Below, piece after piece: positions 20,790 to 32,500 of a stretch of 40,736 nucleotides of DNA (position 1 is the stretch's first letter; each line of letters begins with the position of its first letter). A program made the position numbers and the translations under genes. Under the pieces are notes generated by a model that saw only the letters and a list, made by a program, of their open reading frames with translations, ran no database searches and had not been told where the DNA came from. This DNA comes from Lysobacter sp. (GTDB lineage: Bacteria; Pseudomonadota; Gammaproteobacteria; Xanthomonadales; Xanthomonadaceae), in assembly GCA_004322525.1 (NCBI GenBank), contig SCUY01000083.1, forward strand, positions 1-40,736, written 5' to 3'.

Positions 20790-21998
20790 TCAGTACGCGG
20801 CCGGCGCCAGCGCATAGCCCTTCAGGCGTGCCGAGAACTGCTGCAGCGAGGCGATGCCGGTGGCCTCGGCTTCCTGGCACCAGGCATGCAGGCGCGCGAG
20901 CATCGCCTTGGCATCGTGCGAGCGGTCGTCGAGCACCTGCGCCAGGCGCGCGCGGTACTCGGTAACGGTCGCGAGCTTCGGACGCTCGGCGAGGAATGCC
21001 GCCAGGCGCGCCTTCTTCTCCTCGTCGAGCCAGCGGCCGCCATCGGCCAGGCCCTTGCGCAACTTCGAAGGCAGCAGGTGGCGGGCCTTCGCGCCCGCTG
21101 CGGCCGCCTCCTCCCGCAATGCGGGCAACGTGACGCTGCGGTAGTAGTCGGTCATCGCCTGGAAGCGGATCGCCAGCAATGCCTTCAGCGTCTCGCCATC
21201 GGGCATGGCGATGTTGGGGCGCACGTCGAGGCTTGGCGCGACGCGCAGCACCCGGGCGAGACCTACCGCCTCGAATGCCTTGATCGCGGCCCAGCCGATG
21301 TCGAACTCCCACTTGCGCAGCGCGAACTTCGCCGACGACGGGAAGGCGTGGTGGTTGTTGTGCAGCTCTTCGCCACCGATCCACACGCCCCATGGGGTGA
21401 GGTTGGTCGCGGTGTCGGCGGTCTCGAAATTGCGGTAGCCCCACCAGTGGCCAAGGCCGTTGACCACGCCCGCCGCCCAGAACGGAATCCACGCCATCTG
21501 GATCGCCCACACGGCGACGCCCTTGAAGCCGAACAGCGCGAAGCTGATGAACAGCAGCAGCGTCGGCCCCCAGGTGGCGAATGGCGTGTACAGGCGACGT
21601 TCGATCCAGTCGTCCGGGCAGCCCTTGCCGTACTTCTCGATGTCATCGCGCTGCGCGCGCGCTTCGCGGTACAGCTCGACACCGCGCCAGAACACGGTGC
21701 CGATGCCCTTGATCTGCGGGCTGTGCGGATCTTCTTCCGTCTCGCACTTGGCGTGGTGCTTGCGATGGATCGCCGCCCACTCGCGGGTGATCATCGAGGT
21801 GGTGAGCCAGCACCAGAAGCGGAAGCAATGCGACAGCACCGGGTGGAAATCCACCGCGCGATGCGCCTGCGAACGGTGCAGGTACAAGGTGACGGTGAGG
21901 ATGGTGAGCTGGGTCGCGACGAGCAGGTAGACTAGCATCGCGCCCCAGCCGAGCTGGAACACGCCACCGGCCAGGAAATCGAGGAACGAAGCGGACAT
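20790..21998 (-). CDS. Acyl-CoA/fatty acid desaturase
   Basis: Histidine boxes HRSQAH, HRKHH and HNNHH; multiple TM helices; 402 aa. Confidence 0.94.
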   Translation of the reverse strand: MSASFLDFLAGGVFQLGWGAMLVYLLVATQLTILTVTLYLHRSQAHRAVDFHPVLSHCFRFWCWLTTSMITREWAAIHRKHHAKCETEEDPHSPQIKGIGTVFWRGVELYREARAQRDDIEKYGKGCPDDWIERRLYTPFATWGPTLLLFISFALFGFKGVAVWAIQMAWIPFWAAGVVNGLGHWWGYRNFETADTATNLTPWGVWIGGEELHNNHHAFPSSAKFALRKWEFDIGWAAIKAFEAVGLARVLRVAPSLDVRPNIAMPDGETLKALLAIRFQAMTDYYRSVTLPALREEAAAAGAKARHLLPSKLRKGLADGGRWLDEEKKARLAAFLAERPKLATVTEYRARLAQVLDDRSHDAKAMLARLHAWCQEAEATGIASLQQFSARLKGYALAPAAY

Positions 21999-22216
21999 CG
22001 GGAACTCCGGGAAAGCGGCCGCAGGCCGTGCCGCGTGGGGCGGCCCCGGCATGATGCCATCCCATCCGGCGCGTAACCTGCGCGCATTGCGTGACCCTGG
22101 CCGCGGTTCATCGACGCGAAAGGCAAGGCCGTCACATCCCGCGTGGACAGCCTTCGGCGCTTGTCTGCAGGCCATCGCGACGCCATGGTGTCGCGTCGCA
22201 CGTCGCGGTCGCCGCC

Positions 22217-23029
22217 ATGCCTGAACTGCCCGAGGTCGAAACCACCCGCCGTGGGCTTGCGCCGCATGTCGAAGGACAACGGGTGGCGGCCGTGATCCTG
22301 CGCCGGCCCGACCTGCGCTGGCCCATTCCCGCGGAAATTTCCACGCGGCTGCCGGGTCGCCGCATCCGTTCAGTGACACGGCGTGCGAAATACCTGCTCC
22401 TCGACACCGACGAGGGTGCTGCGCTTCTGCACCTGGGCATGTCGGGCGCGCTGCGCGTGCTGCCCGCCGCCACGCCGATCCGTGCGCACGACCACGTGGA
22501 CATCGAACTCGACTCCGGCCGCGTGCTGCGCTTCAACGACCCGCGCCGCTTCGGCTGCCTGCTCTGGCAGCCGGCCGGCGAGACCCATCCACTGCTCGCC
22601 GGGCTCGGTCCTGAGCCGCTGTCCGATGCCTTCGACGGCGCCTATCTGTTCCGGCTCAGCCGCGGGCGGCGCGCGCCAGTCAAGGCGTTCCTGATGGATC
22701 AGGCGGCGGTGGTGGGTGTCGGCAACATCTACGCGGCCGAAGCATTGTTCCTGGCGGGCATTTCGCCGCTGCGCGCTGCCGGCAAGGTCTCGCCCGAACG
22801 GTATGAGCGCCTGGCGGCATCCGTGAAAACGGTCCTTGCCCATGCCATCGAGCGGGGCGGCACCACCCTGCGCGATTTCATCGGCCCCGACGGCTCACCC
22901 GGGTATTTCGAGCAGGAACTGTCGGTGTACGGCCGTGGCGGCGAGCCCTGCAAGGCCTGTGGCCGCGTACTGCGCGAGCAGCCGATCGGCCAGCGCGCGA
23001 GTGTCTGGTGCCCGCGCTGCCAGCGCTGA
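22217..23029 (+). CDS. mutM: Formamidopyrimidine-DNA glycosylase
   Basis: N-terminal [27 protein letters not shown]-terminal zinc finger CKACG...CPRCQR. Confidence 0.97.
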   Translation: MPELPEVETTRRGLAPHVEGQRVAAVILRRPDLRWPIPAEISTRLPGRRIRSVTRRAKYLLLDTDEGAALLHLGMSGALRVLPAATPIRAHDHVDIELDSGRVLRFNDPRRFGCLLWQPAGETHPLLAGLGPEPLSDAFDGAYLFRLSRGRRAPVKAFLMDQAAVVGVGNIYAAEALFLAGISPLRAAGKVSPERYERLAASVKTVLAHAIERGGTTLRDFIGPDGSPGYFEQELSVYGRGGEPCKACGRVLREQPIGQRASVWCPRCQR

Positions 23030-23129
23030 ACCCCCGCCTGACGCGATAGGCGCGGCGCGCGCCATCGGTCTTTCGGCCCGGCCCGACAACCCTTCTGCGG
23101 CGTATAGTCCCGCCGACAGGACGAAGCCG

Positions 23130-23705
23130 ATGACCGACAGCGCCGACATCACCCAATGGCTCGATGCCGCTCGCGGCGGTAGCCGCGAAGCGCTCGATCG
23201 CGTGCTGGGCGCGCTGTACCAGGAACTGCATGCGATGGCGCGGCGCCAGCTCGCGGGCCAGCACGAGCAGACCCTCGATGCCACCGCGCTGGTGCACGAG
23301 GCCTACCTCAAGCTCATCGGCAATCACGGCGCCACCTTCGAAGACCGCGCGCATTTCTTCGCCTATGCCGCCACTGCGATGCGCAGCGTGGTGGTCGACC
23401 ATGTGCGCCAGCGCCTCGCGCAGAAGCGCGGCGGCGATCTGGAACGCGTCACGTCGCTTCCCGATGACGCCGACGGCGCATTGCCGCTCGACGAGGACCT
23501 GCTCGCGCTCGACAGTGCGCTCGACAAGCTCGCGCTGGTCGATCCACGCCTGGCGCAGGTGGTGGAGCTGCGTTACTTCGGCGGCCTGTCGGAGCTGGAA
23601 ATCGCCGCCCTTCAGGACCGTTCGGAACGCAGCATCCGTCGCGACTGGCAGAAGGCGCGGCTGTTCCTGCTCGCCAGCCTGCAGGACGACGAGCAGGCCG
23701 CCTGA
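23130..23705 (+). CDS. ECF-type RNA polymerase sigma factor (TIGR02999/ECF43-like)
   Basis: ITQWLDAARGGSREALDRVLGALYQELHAMARRQL, TLDATALVHEAYLKL, HFFAYAATAMRSVVVDHVRQRLAQKRGG, VVELRYFGGLSELEIAALQDRSERSIRRDWQKARLFL. Confidence 0.93.
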   Translation: MTDSADITQWLDAARGGSREALDRVLGALYQELHAMARRQLAGQHEQTLDATALVHEAYLKLIGNHGATFEDRAHFFAYAATAMRSVVVDHVRQRLAQKRGGDLERVTSLPDDADGALPLDEDLLALDSALDKLALVDPRLAQVVELRYFGGLSELEIAALQDRSERSIRRDWQKARLFLLASLQDDEQAA

Positions 23706-23724
23706 CCGGCGGACGGCAGGCGCG

Positions 23725-26568
23725 ATGGACGCTTCGCGCTGGCAACGGCTGTCGCCGCATCTGGATGCGCTGCTCGAGCTCGCGCCCGAGGCGCGGGCAG
23801 CGCGCCTGGCCGGTATCCGCATCGAGGATCCCGCGCTGGCGGATGAACTGTCGACGATGCTGGCGTTGGAGGACGGGCGCGACGACTTCCTCGCCGAGCC
23901 GCTCATCGCGCCGCGTGCACTCCTGCGCGAAGGCAGCGAGATAGGCCCGTACCGGCTCGAGTCGCTGCTGGGCGAAGGCGGCATGGGCCAGGTCTGGCGC
24001 GCCTCGCGCGCGGACGGGCTGTACCAGCGCCGGGTTGCGCTGAAACTGCTTCGCCCGGGCCTGGCAGACGAGAACCTGCGGCTGCGGTTCGCGCGTGAAC
24101 GACAGATCCTCGCCAGGCTCGCGCATCCCCACATCGCCGGCCTGCTCGATGCCGGTGTCAGCCCGGAAGGCGTGCCCTACCTCGCCCTCGAATACGTGGA
24201 AGGCGAGCCGATCACGCGCTACTGGCAGCGCTTCGATGTGCCACTGCCCGCGCGCCTGCGCATGTTCCGGCAGGTGTGCGCGGCGGTCAGCCACGCGCAT
24301 GCGAACCTGATCGTGCATTGCGATCTCAAGCCATCGAACATCCTGGTCACGCAGGACGGGCAGGTGCGGCTGCTGGACTTCGGCATCGCCAAGCTGCTCG
24401 ACGGCGCGGCGCCGCGTATCGACCACACCCGCACCGGCGGGCGCGCCTTCACCCTGCACTACGCCGCACCCGAGCAGATCCGCGGCGGTCCGGTGACCAC
24501 GATGACCGATGTCTATTCGCTCGGTGTCGTGCTCTACGAATTGCTGACCGGCACCAAGCCGTACCGGCTAAAGCGCCAGAGCGATGCCGAGTGGGAGGAA
24601 GCGATCCTCGCCTACGATCCGGTGCGGCCCTCGCAGATGCTTCTGCGACAGTCGGAACTGAAAGCCGACCGCACCGAGCGGCAGTTGTTGCGACGACGCG
24701 CGAACCGCCTCTCGGGTGACCTCGACAACATCGTGATGCGCACGCTGTGCAAACAGCCGGACGAGCGCTATCCGTCGGTCGAAGCGATGTCGCAGGATCT
24801 CCAGCACCACCTCGACGGGCTGCCGGTGCAGGCCCGGCCGCAGGGCATGCTCTACCGTGCGCGCAAGTTCATGGGCCGGCATCGCTGGTCGCTCGCCGCC
24901 GCCGTCGCCGCCTTCGCGCTGATTTCGGTCGCCGCAGGCGTCACCTGGTGGCAGAGCCGTCTCGCTTTCGATGAGGCGCGCCGTGCCCAGGCCATGCGCG
25001 GCTTCATCGTCGGGGTCTTCGAGGGCGCGGGAGAAACACCCGACGGCCGCGCGCTGGACCTGCGCTCGCTTCTGGATGCCGCGGTGGTACGTGGCGATCG
25101 CGAGCTTACACGCGAGCCGCGTGCGCAGGCCGAACTGCTCGGGCTCATCGCACGCTTGCGCACGGGCCTGGGCGACTACTCACAGGCAAGCGCGCTGCTC
25201 GACCGCCAGCAGCGGTTGCTGGGGAATGCCGGCGTGCCGGAAAACCTTCGCATCGAATCGCTCGCGCAGCGTGGCGAAGTGCTGCGCAAGATGGGCCATG
25301 CCGATGGCTGCGTGGCCACCATGGCGCCGCTGCTGGGGGACGTGCGCGACGAGCAGTCGGCATCGCCGGTACAGGCCGCGGAGTTCTATTCGCAACTGGG
25401 CCGCTGCCGGCGCGTACTGGGGGCGTCCACCGGCGCCCGCGATCTGTTCCAGCGTGCGCTTGCACTACGCCGCGAGGTGCGCGCGCCCGGCGCGGCCGTG
25501 GCCGGAATCGAAAGCCAGCTCGACCTCGCCGGCCTCGAAGCCGACATTGGCGATACGGACACGGCGCTGCACGACTATGCCCAGGCGCGCGCACGTCTCG
25601 ATGCGGAGGTGGGTGCGCGGCATCCATTGCAGGTGGAGATCGGCCGGCAGGTGGCCGCGTTGCGCCGTCAGAGGGGGGAACCCGGCCGCGCCGAACGCGA
25701 GCTGGTCGACATGCTCGGCATCGCGCAGGCGCTGCATGGCGCGCGCCATCCGGTAACGCTGGCGGTGCGACGCGAACTGGCCGATGCCCTGATCGACCAG
25801 TTCCGCTTCCGCGACGCGGCATTGCCCCTGCGCACACGGCATGCGGTGCTGGCCTCACGCGTTCAGCCGGGCCCGGAGTTGCGTGCAAGCCATCTCGCGC
25901 TTGCACGCGTGGAATGGGAGCTCGACCGGTTGCCGGCCGCGCTCGGGTCGCTGCAGTCCGCGCTCGCGCTCAGCAGGCGCGGTGGTGACGCCGGCCAGGT
26001 CGCCGAGAGCCTGTTCGCGCTCGGGCAGACGCTGCATGAGGCGGGACGCAACAGCGAGGCCATGCCGCTGCTGCGCGAAGCACGGCAATTACGGCTGGAG
26101 CAATACGGCAGCGCCAACGTGCGCGTGGCGGAAGTCGACCGCGTTCTCGGTGAAACGGAGGCCGCTCTCGGGCTCCCCTCCGCCATTCCACGCCTGCTGC
26201 GCGCCGAGCATTTTCTCGCCCTCGGCTACGGGCCTATCCACCCGCAAACGCGTCTGGCTCGCCTCGCCCTCGCGCGGCAGCGTGCCGCGCACGGCGAGCG
26301 CGAAGGCATGCAGGCATTGCAGGAGCTGGCCGCGTCCGCGCGGGGCACGACGCGCCCGCAGCCCATTGCGTGGCGAGCCGCCGCCTATGCCGATGCGATC
26401 CGCTGCAACGGGCGCCAGCGGCTACCCAGCCTGCGTCGCCTCGCGCGCCTGAACGCGGCCGTGAGCGAGGCGCAGCCGGATGGCAGCGTCACCGCCCGCG
26501 AGATCACGCGGCTGTTGCGTCAGTGCCAGCGTCCACGCATCGACTTCATGCCCACGGGAACGCTGTAG
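23725..26568 (+). CDS. Transmembrane Ser/Thr protein kinase with C-terminal TPR-like region
   Basis: LLGEGGMGQVWRA, VALKLL, HCDLKPSNILV, DFGIAK, YAAPEQIRGGPVTTMTDVYSLGVVLYELLTG; TM AAAVAAFALISVAAGVTWW. ATG 23725; the 1134-aa track ORF is an out-of-frame extension through the sigma gene. Confidence 0.94.
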   Translation: MDASRWQRLSPHLDALLELAPEARAARLAGIRIEDPALADELSTMLALEDGRDDFLAEPLIAPRALLREGSEIGPYRLESLLGEGGMGQVWRASRADGLYQRRVALKLLRPGLADENLRLRFARERQILARLAHPHIAGLLDAGVSPEGVPYLALEYVEGEPITRYWQRFDVPLPARLRMFRQVCAAVSHAHANLIVHCDLKPSNILVTQDGQVRLLDFGIAKLLDGAAPRIDHTRTGGRAFTLHYAAPEQIRGGPVTTMTDVYSLGVVLYELLTGTKPYRLKRQSDAEWEEAILAYDPVRPSQMLLRQSELKADRTERQLLRRRANRLSGDLDNIVMRTLCKQPDERYPSVEAMSQDLQHHLDGLPVQARPQGMLYRARKFMGRHRWSLAAAVAAFALISVAAGVTWWQSRLAFDEARRAQAMRGFIVGVFEGAGETPDGRALDLRSLLDAAVVRGDRELTREPRAQAELLGLIARLRTGLGDYSQASALLDRQQRLLGNAGVPENLRIESLAQRGEVLRKMGHADGCVATMAPLLGDVRDEQSASPVQAAEFYSQLGRCRRVLGASTGARDLFQRALALRREVRAPGAAVAGIESQLDLAGLEADIGDTDTALHDYAQARARLDAEVGARHPLQVEIGRQVAALRRQRGEPGRAERELVDMLGIAQALHGARHPVTLAVRRELADALIDQFRFRDAALPLRTRHAVLASRVQPGPELRASHLALARVEWELDRLPAALGSLQSALALSRRGGDAGQVAESLFALGQTLHEAGRNSEAMPLLREARQLRLEQYGSANVRVAEVDRVLGETEAALGLPSAIPRLLRAEHFLALGYGPIHPQTRLARLALARQRAAHGEREGMQALQELAASARGTTRPQPIAWRAAAYADAIRCNGRQRLPSLRRLARLNAAVSEAQPDGSVTAREITRLLRQCQRPRIDFMPTGTL

Positions 26569-26623
26569 CGGGAGCGGCATCCATGGCAGGCGCGTCACGA
26601 CGATCAGTGCCGCGTGGATGGCC

Positions 26624-27286
26624 TTACGGGTCATCCGTTCGCCAACACGAGGGCTGGTCGCGACGCTCCAGCGGCAAGGCGGCCTGCGCCGGGTCGAGGT
26701 TGCCTTCGCCGCGCGAGATCTTCTTGAACTGCGCGCGCGAGACGGAGACATAGCGTTCATTGCCGCCGATCTCCACCTGCGGCCCGTCATGCACCGCGCG
26801 GCCATGTTCATCCACTCGCACGGTCATCGTCGCTTTCTTGCCGGTATGGCAGATCGTCTTGATCTCCTCGAGCTCGTCGGCCCAGGCCAGCAGGTACTGG
26901 CTGCCCTCGAACAACTCGCCGCGGAAATCCGTGCGCAACCCATAGCAGAGCGCCGGCACATGCAGTTCGTCGACGATGTCGCCCAGCTGCCAGGCCTGCG
27001 CGCGAGTGAGGAACTGCGCCTCGTCGACGAGCACGCAATGCAGGCGCCCGTGCGCGGCGATGTCGTTCCGTACGTGCGTGGCGAGATCGTCCTCGCGCGA
27101 GAAGGCGACAGCCTGTGCCTGCAGGCCGATGCGCGAGGCGACGACGCCGGAACCGGCGCGATGGTCGAGCGACGGCGTCATGATCAGCACGCGCATCCCG
27201 CGTTCGCGATAGTTGTGCGCCGACTGCAGCAGCGTCGTCGTCTTGCCGGCGTTCATCGCCGAATAATAGAAATACAGCTTGGCCAT
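26624..27286 (-). CDS. tdk: Thymidine kinase
   Basis: [61 protein letters not shown]. Confidence 0.95.
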   Translation of the reverse strand: MAKLYFYYSAMNAGKTTTLLQSAHNYRERGMRVLIMTPSLDHRAGSGVVASRIGLQAQAVAFSREDDLATHVRNDIAAHGRLHCVLVDEAQFLTRAQAWQLGDIVDELHVPALCYGLRTDFRGELFEGSQYLLAWADELEEIKTICHTGKKATMTVRVDEHGRAVHDGPQVEIGGNERYVSVSRAQFKKISRGEGNLDPAQAALPLERRDQPSCWRTDDP

Positions 27287-27386
27287 GCAGCGAAGTCTAG
27301 GCGGTCCGGGCCGCGGCGCCACCGGCCCGCGTCGTTCAGGCGAACGCTGCCCGCTGCGTCACAATACGCGGCCCGCAGGTATCGCC

Positions 27387-29366
27387 ATGCACGGTCTGAA
27401 CCCTCCCCAGCGCGCCGCCGTCGAGCATGTCGACGGGCCTCTTCTCGTGCTGGCTGGCGCCGGCAGCGGCAAGACGCGCGTGATCGTGGAGAAGATCGCG
27501 CACCTGATAGCGTCGGGGCGCATGCCGGCCAGGCGCATCGCGGCGATCACCTTCACCAACAAGTCCGCGCGGGAAATGCGTGAGCGCGTGGCCAAGCGCA
27601 TCAAGGGCGATGCGGCCGAAGGCCTGACGCTCTGCACCTTCCATGCGCTCGGCCTGAAGCTGCTGCAGATCGAACATGCGAAAGCCGGGCTGCGACGCGG
27701 CTTCTCCATCTTCGACGCCGACGACAGTACGGCGCAGATCAAGGATCTGCTGCCCGCCGGCAGCAAGCCCGACGTGATCGATGGCGTGCGCGGCCTGATC
27801 TCGCGAGCGAAGAACGCCGGGCTGTCACCGGCCGAAGCGATACGCGAGGCACGCAGCCCGCGGGAGGTCGAGGCCGCGACGGTCTACGACCTCTACCAGC
27901 AGCGCCTTGCGAGCTTCAACGCCGTCGATTTCGACGACCTGATCCGCCTGCCAGTGCAACTGCTCGAGGCTGATGAGGAGATGCGCCTGGGCTGGCGCGA
28001 GCGCATCGGCTACCTGCTCGTCGACGAATGCCAGGACACCAATGACGCGCAGTACCGCCTGCTCAAAGCACTCGCCGGGCCGAAAGGCCTGTTCACCTGC
28101 GTGGGCGATGACGACCAGTCGATCTATGCCTGGCGCGGCGCGAACCCCGACAACCTGCTGCAGCTCGGCACCGACTATCCGGCACTGCGCATCATCAAGC
28201 TCGAGCAGAACTACCGCTGCAGCAACCGCGTGCTGCGCAGCGCGAATGCGCTGATCGCGAACAATCCGCACGAGCACCTGAAGACACTGTGGTCGGATCA
28301 ACCCGATGGCGAACGTCTGCGCATCTGGGAATGCCGCGACGCGACCCACGAGGCCGAGCGCGTTGCCGGCGAAATCCATTTCATCGCCGCGGCCCGGCAG
28401 GCGCCCTGGAGTGATTTCTGCGTGCTGTTCCGCGGCAACTTCCAGAGCCGCGCGCTCGAAAAATCCCTGCAGCTGATGCGCGTGCCGTATCACCTGTCCG
28501 GTGGCACGGCGTTCCTCGACCGCGGCGAGGTCAAGGACGTGCTGGCCTGGCTGCGTCTGCTCGCCAATCCCGATGACGATGCCGCGTTCCTGCGCGCAGT
28601 GCAGTCGCCCCGGCGCGAGGTCGGTGCAGGCACGCTGGCCAGGCTCGCCGAACTTTCCTCCCAGGCGCACATGCCGATGGCACGGGCGATCGACAATGTC
28701 GGCGCGCTCAAGCAGCTGCCGCCCCGTGCGGCGAATGCGCTCGACACGTTCGCGTCGCTGGTCAAGCAGTTGCGCTCGAAGGCGAACGTGCTGGCTCCCG
28801 CGGACCTGGTGCGTGAGGTCGCCGAGCGCAGCGGGTTGCTCGCCGCCGTGCGCTCGCAGTGCAAGGACGAAGCGGGCTTCCAGCGGCGCAAGGCCAATAT
28901 CGACGAACTCGCTGGCTGGTTCGATGGCAGCCGCCACTCCGGCCCGGGTGAACTCGCCGCACAGCTCGCGTTGCTCTCGCATGCCGACAAGGGCGAGGCC
29001 GGCAATCAGGTGCGTCTGATGAGCCTGCATGCGGCGAAGGGGCTGGAGTTCCGCTACGTCTTCCTCATCGGGCTGGAGGACGGCACCCTCCCGCACGAGG
29101 CGAGCCTCGAAGAAGGCCGGCTGGACGAGGAACGCCGCCTGCTGTACGTCGGCATGACCCGCGCGAAGGAACAGCTGTGGATGTCGTACTCGCGGATGGC
29201 GCAGCGATGGGGCGAGGTGCTGCGCCTCAAGCCGAGCCGTTTCCTGGATGAACTGCCTGCCGCCGAGATCCAGCGGGACGGTGCGGATCCCGCTGTCGAT
29301 GCGGAAAACAGGAAAGCGCGCGCCGACGCGGGATTCGCGGCGATCCGCGCCCTGCTGGACGGCTGA
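27387..29366 (+). CDS. rep: ATP-dependent DNA helicase Rep (SF1A)
   Basis: MHGLNPPQRAAVEHVDGPLLVLAGAGSGKTRVI, ITFTNKSAREM, VDECQDTNDAQY, GDDDQSIYAWRGA, LEQNYRC, LMSLHAAKGLEF; 659 aa. Confidence 0.95.
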   Translation: MHGLNPPQRAAVEHVDGPLLVLAGAGSGKTRVIVEKIAHLIASGRMPARRIAAITFTNKSAREMRERVAKRIKGDAAEGLTLCTFHALGLKLLQIEHAKAGLRRGFSIFDADDSTAQIKDLLPAGSKPDVIDGVRGLISRAKNAGLSPAEAIREARSPREVEAATVYDLYQQRLASFNAVDFDDLIRLPVQLLEADEEMRLGWRERIGYLLVDECQDTNDAQYRLLKALAGPKGLFTCVGDDDQSIYAWRGANPDNLLQLGTDYPALRIIKLEQNYRCSNRVLRSANALIANNPHEHLKTLWSDQPDGERLRIWECRDATHEAERVAGEIHFIAAARQAPWSDFCVLFRGNFQSRALEKSLQLMRVPYHLSGGTAFLDRGEVKDVLAWLRLLANPDDDAAFLRAVQSPRREVGAGTLARLAELSSQAHMPMARAIDNVGALKQLPPRAANALDTFASLVKQLRSKANVLAPADLVREVAERSGLLAAVRSQCKDEAGFQRRKANIDELAGWFDGSRHSGPGELAAQLALLSHADKGEAGNQVRLMSLHAAKGLEFRYVFLIGLEDGTLPHEASLEEGRLDEERRLLYVGMTRAKEQLWMSYSRMAQRWGEVLRLKPSRFLDELPAAEIQRDGADPAVDAENRKARADAGFAAIRALLDG

Positions 29367-29533
29367 CATCGCTCATCCAGGCGCGTGAGACCCGCGCCTG
29401 CATCCGCAGGCCGTCGGGCGAGGCTCATCAGGACGCCAGGCGTGGCGGGATCTGCGTGGCGGCGACACGGTGACGCGGCCGTCCCAGGCTGACGCAACAG
29501 GCTGGATACCCGCATCGGCCCGGCACGAAGCAC

Positions 29534-29563
29534 AAAAAAAAGGGCGGCCCGGAGGCCGCCCTT
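29534..29563 (-). terminator. Strong rho-independent terminator for the autotransporter gene
   Basis: Minus strand: aagggcggcc-tccg-ggccgccctt stem followed by T8 (plus-strand aaaaaaaa at 29534-29541). Confidence 0.9.
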
Positions 29564-29583
29564 CGCCCGGCACGACAGGCCGG

Positions 29584-32500
29584 TCAGAACTGCACGGAGA
29601 CCCGCGCGTTGACGCCATGGTCGCGCGCCTGGTCGGCGTACTGGCCGCTGTAGCCCAGGTCCACGCGGGCGCGCGGCGTGATCCATGCCGCCACGCCGGC
29701 TTCCGCCGTCCACGCGTTGTCGGCGAGGGTCGCGCCGGCCACCGTGAACGCATTGCCGCCCGACCACGACGCGGAGGTCGGCGAGTTCAGGTCGCCGCTG
29801 GCATGGCGATAGCCGACGCCGCCGCGCAACTGCAGCCAGCCCGGCTGCTGGCTGCTGCCAGCCAGGCCGAGGCCGAACCGCACGCCCGCCGTGGTCAGGT
29901 TCACGCTGCTGTCGGCATTGGCCACCGTCAGTGCCGTGCTGCCACCGATCTCGGTGAAGCGGTCGGCCTTGACGCGGACATGTGCGAACTGCGCGAACGG
30001 CTCGACCGACCAGCGCGCGTCGCCGAAGCGGTAGCCGCCTTCGACGAAGGCCTGCATCGTGTTGGCCGAATAGTCCGCGCGCAGCGACTGGTCGACATTG
30101 CCGAACGCCACGCGACGGTTCATGCCGACATCGTGGCGCGCGTAGGCAAGACCGCCGCGGACACCGAAGCCACCGAACGTGCCGCCGCCGTAAACGGCGA
30201 GGTGCTTGTCGTTGACGCTGCCACGCGAGGCGCGCGCCGGGACGCTGACATCGGTGCGCCCGCTACCGGCCAGGCCACCGACGGTCCAGCCGCCCGCGAA
30301 CACGTGGTCGGCGCCGAACAGCACGGCGTTGCCCTGCGCATCGATGCGTGCGGCGTTGCCGTCGGCATGCACGTCACCCCCCGTGGCGAGGCCTTCGGCC
30401 CAGACCGCGGTGGTTCCTTCGCTGTCCGAACCCGGTGCCGCCTGCGCCACGCTGCGCTGCAGCGCCGCCTCGCGCACATGACGGCTGACGTCGACGAGCA
30501 CGCCGCGGGTACTGGCATGCGCTTCGCCGCTCAGGGCATCGAATGCCGGCTGCGCCTGCGCCGGGAACAGCTGGGTCAGCGAGAGGAGCAGCGGGTTGCT
30601 GATGGCCATCGCGTCGGCGGCGGTCGCCACCGCCGCCTGGTTGCGCGTGCGGGCGGCCGTCGCGAGCGCCAGGCCGCGGCCGACATTGAGGCCGACGGCA
30701 GTCGGCGCGTAGTTGAAGGTGAAGCGCAGGAACGGCGAGAACAGGCTGCTGTCGAGGCCGGCGAACTGGCCGGTGACGCCACTGCTCGCGGTCAACAGTG
30801 TGTACTGCTGGCCGAGCAGGAACGTGCCGGGGGTCGCGAGCAGCCGCACGGTGCCGCCCTGCAGCTGGGCATTGCCGGCCACCGCGATGCGGTCCGACGA
30901 ACCGGCGCTGCCGAGTTCGGCGTCGAAGAAGGAACCCGCAGCCTGCGTGTAGGTGCCGGTAACGTTGAGCGTGCCGATGCTGTTGCCCGGCGTCACGGTG
31001 CCGCGGACGGTGAGGTCATTGACCGTACCGGTGCCGCCGAGGCGGCCACCCGCGTTGACGTCCGTCTTGGCGCCGGACTGCACGCCCCTGATCGACGCGA
31101 TGCCGCCGTTGTTGACGACCAGCGCGGTATTGACCAGCGAGCCGTTGAGCAGCAGTACGCCGCCATCGACGCTGACATTGCCGGTCAGTGCATTGATACC
31201 GTCGAGCTCGAGCACGCCCTGGCGGATGGTGGCGCCGGCGAAGCCGTTGTCGCCGCTCAGCCGCAGCCAGCCGATGCCGGACTTGGTCAGCCGCCCCGGG
31301 CCGCCGATGTCATTGGTCCAGTCGTCCCAGGCCAGGCCCGTCCACGTCTTGATGCCACCAGCGGCGCGGTTCATCACCACGTCGGTGTCGACCCGCAGCT
31401 GGCCCGGCCCTTCGATCGCCTTCTTCAGGTCGACCAGGCCCCAGCCGTAGATCTCGTCGACGCCGGCATCACCCAGATCGGTCGCGGTGGTGAGCAGTAC
31501 GTCGCGGATCTGCGGATTGTCGAGATAAGGGAAGCGCTCCATCAGCAGCGCGAGCGCGCCGGTGATGTGCGGGGCGGCCATCGAGGTACCGGTCAGGTCG
31601 CCGTAGCCGTACTCGGGGTTTTCCCCGGTGATGTCCAGGCCGATGACATTGCCGTCCGCATCGCGCACGACATTGCCCTGGATGCTGCCGCCCACCACGC
31701 TGGAGGTGATGTCGGTGCCCGGTGCGGCGATGCACCAGTCCTTGCTCAGCCCGCAAATGCTGGAGCTGCCATCGATCGTGCCGCTCTGGTTGATGTTGAC
31801 AACACTCAGCCAGTACTTGTCGAGGCCCTGCACCCAGCGCGGAAGCGTCGCGTAGATACCGGCGATGTCACCGCTGTTGTTACCGGCGGCGAACACCTGC
31901 AGCATGCCGGTCTGCAACGACGGGTCGGTGTAGGTCGCGAAGTATTCGGCGACGCCCGGCAGGTTGTAGAGGTCGTCCATGTCAGCCGCGGTATTCGGCT
32001 CCTGGCTCAGGCCCCAGCTGTGGTTGATCGCGCGCACGCCCTGCTGCGCCATCTGCTGGTACATGCTGGCGACAGCGGTGCTGTCCGGCCCGATCGCATA
32101 CGACTCGCCGCCCGCGCCGACCAGCGCGTAGAAATCCATGTAGCTGTTGGAGAACAGGCGCGCGGCGCTGAGGTCCGCATTGAAGGCGACGCCGTGGCTG
32201 CCGGTGCCGTCGCGGTTGGCGAGCATGCTGCCGGCGACATGCGTGCCATGCGTCGAGTAGCTGAAGCCGGCGATCGACTCCAGATAGGCCGGCACCCAGT
32301 CGTAGAAATAGCCGATGTCGACCAGGTACTGGACGAGCGCGCGATCCGCGTCGGTGTATTCGAAGTAGTCGATGGCGACGCTGCCGCCGTCGGACGAGAA
32401 GCAGGAGTCCGGGCCGGTCAGCGCGACCGTGTTGGTGCAGGCCGTGCCGTCGCCGAGCAGGTCGGCGATATGGATGCTGCGATTGGCCTTGCCGGAGAAT

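Noticed and set aside
23164-26568. 1134-aa kinase ORF start
   Set aside because: The first ~187 codons overlap the ECF sigma gene in another frame; ATG 23725 begins the homologous-looking protein.
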